DNA of 64,000 bases from Streptomyces cathayae (GCF_029760955.1 NZ_CP121682.1:186001-250000), one strand, 5' to 3'; shown: positions 1-8,815, counted from the stretch's first letter. Notes: generated from the sequence alone by a model not told the origin. Numbers and translations: made by a program.

Positions 1-1085
1 GAGTACGCCGTCGGCGACTTCGGCGACTTCGGCGACTTCGGCGACGCGCAGAACGAACTGTCGTCGAAGTGGGCGCCGGTCGTGAAGCAGGCCTACGAGC
101 GCTGTCCGGACGCCGTGGGCAGCGTCAACACCGGCGACCTGGTCAACACCTCGGGCGATGACAGCGAGTGGCGCGACTGGTTCGGCGCGATGGACGGCTA
201 CAGCCAGGCGACCAACCTCATCGCCGCGCCGGGCAACCACGAGTACGCGGGCGACACCTTCCGGAAGAAGTGGAAGGCGACGTTCGAGTACCCGGACAAC
301 GGTCCGCGCGCCATCCCCGCCCGTGACGACACTCCCGCCGAACGGCAGCGGGCGGCGTACGAGGCGCACATGGCCGAAGCGCTCGCCGAGACCGCCTACC
401 ACACCGACTACCAGGGGGTGCGGTTCCTCTCCCTCAACGCCGGCACGGGTGACGCACGGCAGTCGATGACTCCGGACGACCTCCCGGCGTGCAGCGAGGG
501 CTGCCCCGATCCCGCCAGGCTCTGGCTGGACATGCAGGGCCGCTGGCTGGACGCGGCCGTCGAGGACAACCCGGGCAAGTGGGCGGTGGCGGTCTTCCAC
601 CGCCGGTCTTCTCCGGCGCCGAGGGCCGCGACGAGAAGGCGGTGCGCGACGCCTGGCTCCCCGTGTTCCAAAGCAGCGGCATCGACCTGGTGCTGATGGG
701 CCACGACCACGTGTACGCCCGCGGGTTCGCCGACGAGGACGCCACCGGCACACCCGGCGTGTCGACTGGACCCGTCTACACGGTGGCCGTCTCGGGGCCG
801 GAGTACTACGAACTCGCCCCCGAGGACGACAACGTGGGGACCCGCAACGGTGCGACACAGGTGGTCCGCGCCGGGCCCACCTCCACGTTCCGGGGGATCC
901 GGGTCACGAAGGACCAACTGCGCTACGAGGCCGTCGTCGCGGCCAAGTGGGACGACCGGTCGACCACCGGCAAGGAGGTCGGCGAGGTGCTGGACTCGTT
1001 CACCGTCACCCAGTACGACGACGGTACGAAGTACGTGACCGAGGAGGGGACGCCGGTGCCGCCCGCACCGGCGGCCGGGCGCTGA
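1..1085 (+). pseudogene. Metallophosphoesterase (purple acid phosphatase-like), 5'-truncated by the window edge and frameshifted
   Basis: The reading frame is open from base 1 in frame 1 and carries metallophosphatase motifs: GDLVNTSGDD near 120-160, GNHEY near 232, and then, in another frame, GHDHVYARG near 698. Family members use these Asp, Asn and His residues to hold two metal ions and cleave phosphomonoesters. The first frame gives VAVFH and then turns to Arg-rich nonsense at about 600. The good sequence PVFSGAEGRDEKAV resumes in frame 3, which fits loss of one C around 600-605. The second half ends at the stop at 1083-1085. Either the gene is inactive or the read has an error. The N-terminus lies outside the window. 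At 13-48 a 9-bp unit coding Gly-Asp-Phe is repeated three times with a partial fourth copy. Confidence 0.75.
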
Positions 1086-1094
1086 GGCCGGCGC

Positions 1095-1130
1095 CCCCGT
1101 GCTCCCGGGCCTGGGCCCGGGTGCACGGGG
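1095..1130 (+). terminator. Stem-loop terminator after the metallophosphoesterase
   Basis: A 15-bp stem (1095-1109 with 1116-1130) has one T-T mismatch and a 6-nt loop, beginning 10 bases past the stop codon. There is no T-tract, as is usual for Streptomyces terminators. Confidence 0.6.
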
Positions 1131-1262
1131 CCCGGTCCGGCCGCGGTGAGCACGGCCCGGGTGCGGGGCTTCACGGGCTGGGCGGGACCGGTGATCGTGG
1201 CTCCTTTCCCCGGCGGTACCGCCGACGCGGGTCTTTGCCGTTTCTCCGCTCACGCGTCCCGG

Positions 1263-1278
1263 CCGACAATGGTGTCGG
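1263..1278. promoter_or_regulatory. Inverted repeat upstream of the CBS/BON gene
   Basis: CCGACA and TGTCGG are separated by 4 bases, about 70 bases before the CBS/BON start. GACAAT inside it could be a -10 hexamer. It could be an operator or a small hairpin; no cognate regulator is evident. Confidence 0.3.
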
Positions 1279-1348
1279 TGACGGCCGCGGGCGCACAGGG
1301 GCCGTCCCTCCATCGGCCGTGCGCCGGCAGCAGAGAGGAACCAGCACG

Positions 1349-2014
1349 ATGAGCCACCAGAAGGTGCGCGACGTGATGAGCGACGCGGTCGTCCGGATCC
1401 AGGACGCCACACCGTTCAAGGAGATCGCGCACCTGCTGCTCGAGTACGACATCACGGCCGTTCCCGTCGTGGACGCCGACGACCGCCCGGTGGGCGTGGT
1501 GTCCGAGGCGGATCTGCTGCACAAGATGTGGGGCCGGCAGGAGGGTGACGCCGGCGGGCCGGGAGTGGAGCACCGGCCGGAGAAGGCGTGGGCCACCGAC
1601 GCCGCCGGGTTGATGACGTCGCCCGCGCTGTGCGCCGCCGAGGACTGGAGCGTGGTGGACGCCGCCCGGGTGATGGCACGGCACGGGATCAAGCGACTGC
1701 TGGTGGTCGATCCGGCGGGGCGGCTGAAGGGTGTGGTGAGCAGGAGCGACCTGCTGCGCGTCTTCGTGCGCGAGGACCGGGCGATCCGTACGGAGATCGT
1801 CGAGGACGTACTGGTGCGTACGCTCGGTGAGGCGCCCTCGGCGGTCGAGGTGAATGTGACGCACGGCCATGTCAGCCTCATCGGGCAGTTGTCGTCCCGG
1901 GCCACGGCCGGGGAGCTCGAGGAGCTGTGCCGCAACGTCGACGGGGTCGTCGACGTGGAGTTCCGTACGGTGCCCGAGGCCGGCGACGACGACGGGGCGG
2001 GGCGGGCGGGCTGA
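1349..2014 (+). CDS. CBS-pair and BON domain protein
   Basis: A 221-residue cytoplasmic protein. Two CBS domains occupy about residues 8-62 and 85-145 (VRDVMSDAVV, then ITAVPVVDADDRPVGVVSE; second copy AAGLMTSPA, then IKRLLVVDPAGRLKGVVS). A C-terminal BON domain covers about 150-210. CBS pairs bind adenosyl ligands such as AMP or ATP and regulate partner proteins; BON domains are linked to membrane or phospholipid association. The partner is unknown. The ATG at 1349 is chosen because AGAGGAA lies 9 bases upstream; the longer open frame before it has no coding character. The combination is common in Streptomyces stress and dormancy genes, but no neighbour here shows what it controls. Confidence 0.85.
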   Translation: MSHQKVRDVMSDAVVRIQDATPFKEIAHLLLEYDITAVPVVDADDRPVGVVSEADLLHKMWGRQEGDAGGPGVEHRPEKAWATDAAGLMTSPALCAAEDWSVVDAARVMARHGIKRLLVVDPAGRLKGVVSRSDLLRVFVREDRAIRTEIVEDVLVRTLGEAPSAVEVNVTHGHVSLIGQLSSRATAGELEELCRNVDGVVDVEFRTVPEAGDDDGAGRAG

Positions 2015-2053
2015 CCCCGCCCGCCCCGCTCCCGGCGGAGCATGCCGAGGACG

Positions 2054-2323
2054 TCACGGACGGGCGCCGGGGGCGTGACGGCCGACGGATCGGCAGAGGA
2101 AGGCGCCGCACCACGGTTCGTCGAAGGTGATCCAGCGCGGTACGCGGTCACCGAGGTGGTCGGGGACGACGGCCGTGTACTCGGCGAACCGCTCGACGGT
2201 GTCGCGCATGCGCCCGCCGCCCCGGTTCTCGAGTGCCTGCGGGAGGTCCCGGTGGTGGGGGGCGGCGGGTTCGATGCTGTCGCCGGAGACGAAGCCGGGC
2301 GGGAAACGGGGGAAGTCAGCCAT
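2054..2323 (-). pseudogene. Relic of a GH1 beta-glucosidase with a large internal deletion
   Basis: The 89-residue frame starts like a GH1 enzyme (MADFPRFPPGFV), then jumps after residue 17 to the middle of the family (DLPQALENRGG, ERFAEYTAVV, GDRVPRWITFDEPWC) and stops, so some 380 residues of a normal GH1 are missing. Conserved Trp codons are altered (GFVWG to GFVSG, YHWDLPQ to HHRDLPQ, RGGW to RGGG), and the acid/base motif NEP reads DEP. It starts 31 bases after the importer permease, the position occupied by bglC in Streptomyces cebEFG-bglC clusters. This supports an ancestral importer plus beta-glucosidase operon whose enzyme has decayed. Confidence 0.8.
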
Positions 2324-2354
2324 GCGTTCAGGTCCGTCCCGGCGCGTGCGGTGG

Positions 2355-3197
2355 TCATTTGACGGAGCCCCCGGTGATGCCGGCGGCGATGTACTTCTGG
2401 GCGAGGACGAGCAGGATCGCCGCGGGCACGGCGGACAGTACGGACGCGGCCATCACCGAGCCCCAGTCGCCGACGTGGGCGCCGATGTACTGGTAGATGC
2501 CCAGGGTGATCGGCTTGACGTCGTCGGTGGTGTTCAGGGTGAGCGCGAACACGAAGTCGCTCCACGAGAACAGGAAGGCGAACAGGCCGGAGGTGATCAG
2601 CGCGTTGCGGCTCATCGGCAGCACCACCCGGACGAAGGTGCGCAGCGGGCCGGCGCCGTCGATCTGCGCGGCCTCGAGGACCTCGCCCGGGACGGACACC
2701 ATGAAGGCGCGCATCAGCACGATGGAGAACGGGATGCCGAGCGAGGCGTCCGCGAGCATCAGGCCGAAGTAGGAGTTGACCAGCCCGAGCTCGACGTAGG
2801 AGCTGTAGAGGGCGTTGGCGATGACGATGCCCGGCACCATCTGGGTGATCAGGGTGCCGAACACGATGGTGCGGGTGCCGCGCAGGCCGAAGCGGGCCAG
2901 CCCGTAGGCGGCGGGGGCGGAGATCGCGAGGCAGATCGCGACGGCGCCGAGGGAGACGACCAGCGAGGTGAGCAGGTGCCCGCCCTGGTCGCTGACGGCC
3001 TGGGAGAATCCGGACAGGTCCAGGCCGGCGGGTACCGGAGCGACCTGGAGCAGCCCCGATTCGGGCTGGAGCGCCGTGTTCAGCATCCAGTACAGCGGGA
3101 AGAGCATCACGCCCAGGACGAGGACGCCCGCAGCGGTGGAGCCGAGGCGGCGCCCCCGCACACGCGGTGCGGCGGGGGCGGGTGTGTGAGCGGCCAT
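2355..3197 (-). CDS. Oligosaccharide ABC transporter inner-membrane permease (MalG/CebG type)
   Basis: A 280-residue permease of the binding-protein-dependent carbohydrate importer family (CUT1). A short basic N-tail precedes the first membrane helix (VLVLGVMLFPLYWML); further helices follow. The cytoplasmic EAA loop reads EVLEAAQIDGAGPLRTF and contacts the ATPase. Its start follows the stop of the partner permease by only 5 bases, so the two are co-translated. No ATPase gene is present here; Streptomyces CUT1 importers usually share the multitask ATPase MsiK encoded elsewhere. The ATG at 3197 excludes a long spurious upstream extension. Confidence 0.9.
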   Translation of the reverse strand: MAAHTPAPAAPRVRGRRLGSTAAGVLVLGVMLFPLYWMLNTALQPESGLLQVAPVPAGLDLSGFSQAVSDQGGHLLTSLVVSLGAVAICLAISAPAAYGLARFGLRGTRTIVFGTLITQMVPGIVIANALYSSYVELGLVNSYFGLMLADASLGIPFSIVLMRAFMVSVPGEVLEAAQIDGAGPLRTFVRVVLPMSRNALITSGLFAFLFSWSDFVFALTLNTTDDVKPITLGIYQYIGAHVGDWGSVMAASVLSAVPAAILLVLAQKYIAAGITGGSVK

Positions 3198-3202
3198 GTC
3201 GG

Positions 3203-4156
3203 TCACTTCCCGTCGGTGCGGTTGGCCCGCAGGTAGAACACTGCGAAGACCGCGGAGATGAGGATGAGTACGTTGCCGACGACGGCGCCCGCTCCGAAGT
3301 CGAGCTCGACGAAGGAGCTCTGGTAGGTGAGCGTGCCCAGCGTCTGGGTGGCGTCGGCGGGGCCGCCGTCGGTGAGGGCGAGGATCAGGTCGAGGATCTT
3401 CACCGTCGACATGAAACCGAGGACGAGGACGACCGTGATCACCGGTTTCAGCGTCGGCAGGGTGACGGAGCGGAAGGTGCGCCAGGCCGAGGCTCCGTCC
3501 AGCGATGCCGCCTCGTGGAGCTCCTTGGGGATCTCCTGCAGACCGCCGTACAGGATGACCATGTTGAACGGGACGCCGATCCATATGTTGACCAGGATCA
3601 CCGAGAGCAGGGCCATGTCGGGGCTGGTCAGCCACGGGGTGCTGCCGCCGATTCCCAGCGTGTCCAGGAAGGTGTTCAGTACGCCGGTGTCCTGGTCGAG
3701 GATGCGGCGCCACACGATGCCGGACACCACCATGGGCACCAGCCAGGGCAGCAGGATCAGGGACCGCAGCACGCCGCCCAGGGGGAACCTGCGGCTGAAG
3801 AAGACGGCGAGCGCGAGCCCGATGCAGAACTGGCCGAGCAGGGAGCCGGCGGTGAAGACGAGCGTGTGCCACAGCGCCTTGCCGAACAGGGCGTCCTGGA
3901 GGACGGCCGACCAGTTGTCGGTGCCGTTGAAGGGCGCCTCGCCGGTGAAGAACGTCCTCGGTGTGTAGTGCTGGAAGCTCATCACGACGTTGCGGACGAG
4001 CGGAAAGCCGAAGAACAGCAGCATGAAGACGACGGCGGGGGCGACGAAGCCCCACTGGGTGAGCCGGCGCCTGCGCCGCAGCCGGTCCGGGTCCGGTGCG
4101 GGGGTGGTCCCGGTCGTCTTCGCCGAGGCCGCGGCGGTGGCGGTGGCGGTGGTCAT
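3203..4156 (-). CDS. Oligosaccharide ABC transporter inner-membrane permease (MalF/CebF type)
   Basis: A 317-residue CUT1 permease. A cytoplasmic N-tail rich in Ala, Thr and Arg (residues 1-35) leads to about six membrane helices, beginning WGFVAPAVVFMLLFFGFP. The EAA loop is KELHEAASLDGASAWRTF. Its ATG overlaps the stop of the binding-protein gene by 4 bases (ATGA), evidence of translational coupling. With its partner permease it should form the membrane channel. Substrate is inferred from the neighbouring alpha-xylosidase to be a xyloglucan-type or other alpha-linked oligosaccharide; a cellobiose-like substrate is the alternative suggested by the GH1 relic. Confidence 0.9.
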   Translation of the reverse strand: MTTATATAAASAKTTGTTPAPDPDRLRRRRRLTQWGFVAPAVVFMLLFFGFPLVRNVVMSFQHYTPRTFFTGEAPFNGTDNWSAVLQDALFGKALWHTLVFTAGSLLGQFCIGLALAVFFSRRFPLGGVLRSLILLPWLVPMVVSGIVWRRILDQDTGVLNTFLDTLGIGGSTPWLTSPDMALLSVILVNIWIGVPFNMVILYGGLQEIPKELHEAASLDGASAWRTFRSVTLPTLKPVITVVLVLGFMSTVKILDLILALTDGGPADATQTLGTLTYQSSFVELDFGAGAVVGNVLILISAVFAVFYLRANRTDGK

Positions 4157-5427
4157 GGGCGCGTACCTCGGTTCCCGCTCGTGGCCCGCTGCTGGGCGTG
4201 TTTCAGGGCGGCCTCGCTGGACCGGCCGGTCAGGGCGGACTGGAAGGCGCTCTGCAGCGCGAGGGACACGGCGGGCCAGCCGGCGCCGAGCTGGGCCGTG
4301 CGGGAGCGGGCCTCGGCGACCTGGTCGGCCAGTGCGTCGAGTTCGGGCACGCGTTCCCGCCACACGGTGGCGGCCTTCTCGTTGGCCGGGACCATCCAGC
4401 TGTTCAGGGCGTAGGTGAGCTGTTCCTTCTCGCCGGCGAGGCAGGCGACGATGCGGCCGGCCGTCTGCTCCCGGTCGGTGTCCCCGGTGCGGGGCACGGT
4501 GAGCACGGCGCCGCCGAGCGGGCCCACCGACGCGTCACCGGCCTGCGGCACGGGGATCTGCGCGATGCCCCAGTGCAGGGACGTGTCGGTGTTGAGGGTC
4601 TCGACCTGCCACGGGCCGTTGATCATCATGGCGGCGTTGCCGGCCATGAACTGGTCGTTGACGTCGGCCTGGGTCCAGTTGACGGTGGACCTGGACAGCG
4701 ACCCGTCCTGGAGCAGCGCCTTCCAGTAGTCGAGTGCCTGGACGACCCGCGGGCCGTCCAGCTCGGTCTCGTCGCCGCCGTTGGACCACATGAACGGCGT
4801 GAACTGGAAGACGCCGTCCTCGGCGCCGCCCGCGCTGAGGGCCAGGCCGTACCGCTTGCCCTCGGTCAGCTTCTTCGCCGTGTCACGCAGTTCGTCCCAG
4901 GTGGCGGGGACCTCCAGGCCGGCCTGCTCCAGGGCGTCCTTGTCGTAGAAGAGGGCGAGGGTGTTCACCGAGCGGGCCGCACCGTAGTACGTGCCCCGGT
5001 AGGACCCGAAGTCGACGATGCCCTGGGGGATGTCGTCGGTGGCGAGGCCGAGGGCGCGCAGGTCGACGAGTCCGCCGGCCTCCGCGAAGGTCGGCATCTC
5101 GGAGGCGTCGAACTGCACGATGTCCGGCAGCGACTTCGACGAGGCCATGCGTAACGCCTTCGTCATCACCTGTGCCGCCGGGACGCTCTGCTGGTCGATG
5201 CGGACGCCCAGCCGCGTGCCGCAGCGGGCCATCGCCTCGGCGTCCCAGCGGTGGTAGGACTCGTCGGTCGAGGAGTTCATCACGGTGTACACGTCGCTGT
5301 CGCGTTCCTGCGCGCAGCCGGTCAGGGCCGCCCCGGAGACCAGGACGGAGACGGCGGCGAACGACGTGACGGCCCTGCGCGGGCGTCGGCGCCCGCGCAG
5401 GGCGGCAACCGGGGGGTGTGCTGTCAC
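4153..5427 (-). CDS. Extracellular sugar-binding lipoprotein of the ABC importer; contains a TTA codon
   Basis: A 424-residue solute-binding protein. The N-terminus has a twin-Arg-rich basic stretch, a hydrophobic core (VLVSGAALTGC) and a lipobox Cys near residue 38, so it should be lipid-anchored outside the membrane. The body has family-1 extracellular solute-binding features (LFYDKDALEQAGL, PATWDELRDTAKKL, MINGPWQVE). The GTG start at 5427 gives a complete signal peptide. Residue 92 is coded by TTA (plus-strand bases 5152-5154), the only in-frame TTA I found in the recognised genes of this window, so synthesis should need the bldA leucyl-tRNA. First gene of a three-gene operon. Confidence 0.9.
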   Translation of the reverse strand: MTAHPPVAALRGRRRPRRAVTSFAAVSVLVSGAALTGCAQERDSDVYTVMNSSTDESYHRWDAEAMARCGTRLGVRIDQQSVPAAQVMTKALRMASSKSLPDIVQFDASEMPTFAEAGGLVDLRALGLATDDIPQGIVDFGSYRGTYYGAARSVNTLALFYDKDALEQAGLEVPATWDELRDTAKKLTEGKRYGLALSAGGAEDGVFQFTPFMWSNGGDETELDGPRVVQALDYWKALLQDGSLSRSTVNWTQADVNDQFMAGNAAMMINGPWQVETLNTDTSLHWGIAQIPVPQAGDASVGPLGGAVLTVPRTGDTDREQTAGRIVACLAGEKEQLTYALNSWMVPANEKAATVWRERVPELDALADQVAEARSRTAQLGAGWPAVSLALQSAFQSALTGRSSEAALKHAQQRATSGNRGTRP

Positions 5428-5490
5428 GGTGGGGCCCTTGGGTGGGATCGGCCCGGCTTTTCACCGGGCCGGCGGCTCATCGGGGATGGT

Positions 5491-5500
5491 GAAGCGCTTC
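5491..5500. promoter_or_regulatory. Candidate LacI-family operator
   Basis: GAAGCGCTTC is a perfect 10-bp palindrome with the central CG typical of LacI-family operators. It lies 64 bases upstream of the importer start and between the divergent importer and GH31 genes. No LacI-type gene is in the window, so the repressor must be elsewhere. Confidence 0.5.
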
Positions 5501-5650
5501 GACGAACAGTCGATCTTGCTGGCACACACGGCTCGCGCACGACCCCGCACCACAGGCCGGACGCAATTTGTTCGACCTGATTACTAATACGCCGACGAGA
5601 GCCGGTCGCGCTAGCCCCCGGCGGGGGGATCTCCTCACCCCAGGGCGTGA

Positions 5651-5685
5651 CAGGAACTCCCTGACCTGTCATAGTTCCTGGTCAG
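5651..5685 (+). promoter_or_regulatory. Two interleaved inverted repeats in the GH31 leader
   Basis: CAGGAACT (5651-5658) pairs with AGTTCCTG (5673-5680), and CTGACC (5661-5666) pairs with GGTCAG (5680-5685). The arms are ordered A-B-A'-B', the topology of an H-type pseudoknot in RNA or of two overlapping operators in DNA. The element ends 47 bases before the GH31 ATG. The two pairings share base 5680, so at most one keeps that base pair. Confidence 0.4.
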
Positions 5686-5732
5686 ATCCGGCTCTCTTCT
5701 CGCCACCGCCCCCTCTCCCTCCGAGGAAGATC

Positions 5733-8003
5733 ATGAAGTTCACCGACGGCTTCTGGCGCATCCGCGAGGGCGTCCAGATCTCGTACGCCACCGAGTTGCG
5801 CGATGTGCGCACCGAATCGAAGCGCTTCACCGGCTATGCCGCCGTCAGGAGAGTGACACGTCGGGGCGACACCCTCAACGCTCCCCTCGTCACGGTCGAG
5901 TGCTTCTCCCCCGCCGAGGGCGTCATCGGTGTCCGTGTCACCCACCACGCGGGCAAGCGGCACCCCGGCCCCGACTTCGCCCTCACCGGCGATCCGAACG
6001 GCGCCGGGACGGTGCGCACGGACGGCCCGGTCACCGAGCTGACCAGCGGCCCGCTGACCCTCCGCCTCGACGGGTCCGGCCCCTTCACGCTCGGCTTCCA
6101 CGACGCGGACGGACGCGAGCTGACCCGCGCGGACGCCAAGGGCACCGCCTTCGCCACCACCGGCGACGGAGCCCACCACATGCTGACCCGGCTGGCGCTC
6201 GGTGTCGGGGAGCAGATCTACGGCCTCGGCGAGCGCTTCACCCCGTTCGTCAAGAACGGCCAGACCGTCGACGTCTGGCAGGCCGACGGCGGCACGAGCA
6301 GCGAGCAGTCCTACAAGAACATCCCGTTCTACGTCTCCTCCCGCGGCTACGGCGTCTTCGTCAACCACCCCGGGGCGGTCTCCTACGAGATCGGCTCGGA
6401 GTCCGTGGGGCAGGTGCAGTTCAGCGTCGAGGACCAGTCGCTGGAGTACTACGTCGTCGCCGGTCCCACCCCGAAGGACGTACTCGGCCGCTACACGGCC
6501 CTCACCGGCCGCCCCGCCCTGCCCCCGGCCTGGTCGTTCGGCCTGTGGCTCAGCACCTCGTTCACCACGTCCTACGACGAGGCGACCGTCACGTCGTTCG
6601 TGGACGGCATGACTGAGCGCGGCATCCCGCTGTCCGTCTTCCACTTCGACTGCTTCTGGATGCGCGAGTACCAGTGGTGCGACTTCCAGTGGGACCCCGG
6701 CGTCTTCCCCGACCCGGACGGCATGCTGGCCCGGCTCAAGGAGAAGGGCCTGCGCATCAGCGCCTGGATCAACCCCTACATCGCCCAGAAGTCCCCGCTC
6801 TTCGACGAGGCCGCCGCCCTTGGACACCTGGTGCGCAGGCCCGACGGCGACGTGTGGCAGTGGGACCTGTGGCAGGCCGGCATGGGCCTGGTCGACTTCA
6901 CCGGCCCCGAGGCCCGCGCCTGGTTCCAGTCGAAGCTCAAGGCCCTGCTCGACCAGGGCGTGGACTGCTTCAAGACGGACTTCGGCGAGCGCATCCCCAC
7001 CGACGTGGTCTGGCAGGACGGCTCGGACCCCGAGCGGATGCACAACTACTACACACAGCTGTACAACCGCACGGTGTTCGAGCTCCTCGAGAAGGAGCGC
7101 GGGCAGGGCGAGGCCGTGCTGTTCGCCCGGTCAGCGACGGCCGGCGGGCAGCAGTACCCCGTGCACTGGGGCGGCGACTGCTGGTCGTCCTTCGAGGCCA
7201 TGGCCGAATCCCTGCGGGGCGGTCTGTCGCTGTCGCTGAGCGGGTTCGGCTTCTGGAGCCACGACATCGGCGGCTTCGAGGGCACGCCCGACCCCGACGT
7301 GTTCAAGCGCTGGCTCGCCTTCGGCCTGCTCTCCTCGCACAGCCGGCTGCACGGCTCCTCGTCGTACCGGGTGCCGTGGGAGTTCGGCGACGAGGCGGTC
7401 GGCGTCGCCCGGCGGTTCACCCTGCTCAAGCACCGCCTGATGCCGTACCTGTACGGCGCGGCCGTCGAGACGCACGCCACCGGTGTGCCGATGATGCGGC
7501 CGATGGTGCTGGAGTTCCCCGGCGACCCGACGTGCCGTCCGCTCGACCGTCAGTACATGCTGGGCCCCGACCTCCTGGTGGCGCCCGTGTTCGGCCCGGA
7601 CGGCGAGGTCGAGGTCTACCTGCCGGAGGGCGCCTGGACCCACCTGCTGAGCGGCGAGAGGGTCACCGGTCCGGGCTGGCGCACCGAGCGGCACGGCTAC
7701 GACAGCCTCCCGCTGTACGTCCGGGAGGGCGCCGTCCTGCCCCTGGCCGGCGACGACTCGCGGCCGGACGGCGACTGGCTGGAGGCGCCGGTCCTCCTCG
7801 TCCACCCGACGGCCTCGTCCGACTACGCGGCCGAGATCACCCTGCCCGACACCACCGGCGCGCGGGCCGCGGCCTTCCGGGTGCTGCGCGACGGCGACGT
7901 CCTGCGGGTCACCGCCTCGGGGACCGAGCGGCCGTTCACGGTGCGGGTCGCGGGCGGGGCCCAGGCCCGGGGGGCGGGCGAGGTGACGGTGCCGCTGGCA
8001 TGA
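5733..8003 (+). CDS. yicI: GH31 alpha-xylosidase (YicI-like)
   Basis: A 756-residue intracellular glycoside hydrolase with no signal peptide. An N-terminal beta-sandwich precedes a (beta/alpha)8 barrel and C-terminal beta domains. The nucleophile motif FKTDFGERIP places Asp at residue 416, and the acid/base motif HWGGDCWSSF places Asp at 482, the same numbers as in Escherichia coli YicI. The SGFGFWSHDIGGFEGT and LLSSHSRLHGSSSYR segments also match alpha-xylosidases. It should remove alpha-1,6-linked xylose from isoprimeverose or xyloglucan oligosaccharides brought in by the divergent importer. GAGGAAG lies 3 bases before the ATG at 5733. Other GH31 activities, such as alpha-glucosidase, are less likely given the KTDFGE motif. 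Confidence 0.9.
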   Translation: MKFTDGFWRIREGVQISYATELRDVRTESKRFTGYAAVRRVTRRGDTLNAPLVTVECFSPAEGVIGVRVTHHAGKRHPGPDFALTGDPNGAGTVRTDGPVTELTSGPLTLRLDGSGPFTLGFHDADGRELTRADAKGTAFATTGDGAHHMLTRLALGVGEQIYGLGERFTPFVKNGQTVDVWQADGGTSSEQSYKNIPFYVSSRGYGVFVNHPGAVSYEIGSESVGQVQFSVEDQSLEYYVVAGPTPKDVLGRYTALTGRPALPPAWSFGLWLSTSFTTSYDEATVTSFVDGMTERGIPLSVFHFDCFWMREYQWCDFQWDPGVFPDPDGMLARLKEKGLRISAWINPYIAQKSPLFDEAAALGHLVRRPDGDVWQWDLWQAGMGLVDFTGPEARAWFQSKLKALLDQGVDCFKTDFGERIPTDVVWQDGSDPERMHNYYTQLYNRTVFELLEKERGQGEAVLFARSATAGGQQYPVHWGGDCWSSFEAMAESLRGGLSLSLSGFGFWSHDIGGFEGTPDPDVFKRWLAFGLLSSHSRLHGSSSYRVPWEFGDEAVGVARRFTLLKHRLMPYLYGAAVETHATGVPMMRPMVLEFPGDPTCRPLDRQYMLGPDLLVAPVFGPDGEVEVYLPEGAWTHLLSGERVTGPGWRTERHGYDSLPLYVREGAVLPLAGDDSRPDGDWLEAPVLLVHPTASSDYAAEITLPDTTGARAAAFRVLRDGDVLRVTASGTERPFTVRVAGGAQARGAGEVTVPLA

Positions 8004-8026
8004 CGGGCGCGACGGCGGCCGGGGCG

Positions 8027-8815
8027 TCAGCGGAGCCGCGCCACGCCCGCGTAGATGCCGCTGTCCTCGGGTACGGGGGCCGGGGCCGTCCGGAACCATT
8101 CCGGTGCGGTCACCAGGCCCGGCTCCACCATGTCCAGGCCGTCGAAGAAGCGGGCGACCTCGTCGCGGGTGCGGAAGCCGAGGCGGATGCCGGCTCTGGC
8201 GTACTCGGCGGTGACCTGCGCGGCCAGTTCCGCGTACCGGTCGGACGCGGCGTGCGACAGCACGAGGTAGCTGCCCGGCGGGAGCGCGGAGAGCAACTCC
8301 CCGACGATGGCGAGGGGTTCCTGCTCGTCGGGGATGAAGTGCAGGAGGGCGATCAGGGACAGCGCGACCGGACGCCCGAAGTCGAGGACGGTCCGGGCGT
8401 GTTCGATGATCTTTCCCGGACTGCGCACATCGGCCTGGATGTAGTCGGTGACGCCCCCGGGACCGCTGATCAGCAGGGTCTCCGCGTGCCGCAGGACGAT
8501 GGGGTCGTTGTCGGTGTACACGATCCTCGCGGCCGGGACGACGGACTGCACGATCTGGTGGAGGTTGGGCTCGGTGGGGATGCCCGTGCCGATGTCGAGG
8601 AACTGGTCGACGCCCTGCCCGGCGAGCCAGGCCGCCGCCCGGTGCATGAACTGACGGTTCTGCCGGGCGCCGTCCCGCGCCTCGGACGGCAGCTTCTCGC
8701 CGACGGCCTCGTCCACCGGGTAGTTGTCCTTGCCGCCGAGCAGCCAGTCGTAGACCCGCGCGGGATGGGCCTTGCTGGTGTCGATCTGCAGAGGATTGGA
8801 CCTGCCGGCCGGCAT
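8027..8815 (-). CDS. SAM-dependent methyltransferase, DUF574 family
   Basis: A 262-residue member of the actinobacterial DUF574 methyltransferase family. Diagnostic motifs are ARVYDWLLGGKDNYPVD near residue 20, the SAM-binding FLDIGTGIPTEPNLH near 72, VVYTDNDPIV-like VYTDNDPIVLRHA near 98 and IQADVRSPG near 125. The methyl acceptor is not known for this family; members are numerous in Streptomyces. It sits alone, converging on the GH31 gene with 23 bases between stops. GGAG lies about 9 bases before the ATG at 8815. A second family member is at 45961. Confidence 0.85.
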   Translation of the reverse strand: MPAGRSNPLQIDTSKAHPARVYDWLLGGKDNYPVDEAVGEKLPSEARDGARQNRQFMHRAAAWLAGQGVDQFLDIGTGIPTEPNLHQIVQSVVPAARIVYTDNDPIVLRHAETLLISGPGGVTDYIQADVRSPGKIIEHARTVLDFGRPVALSLIALLHFIPDEQEPLAIVGELLSALPPGSYLVLSHAASDRYAELAAQVTAEYARAGIRLGFRTRDEVARFFDGLDMVEPGLVTAPEWFRTAPAPVPEDSGIYAGVARLR

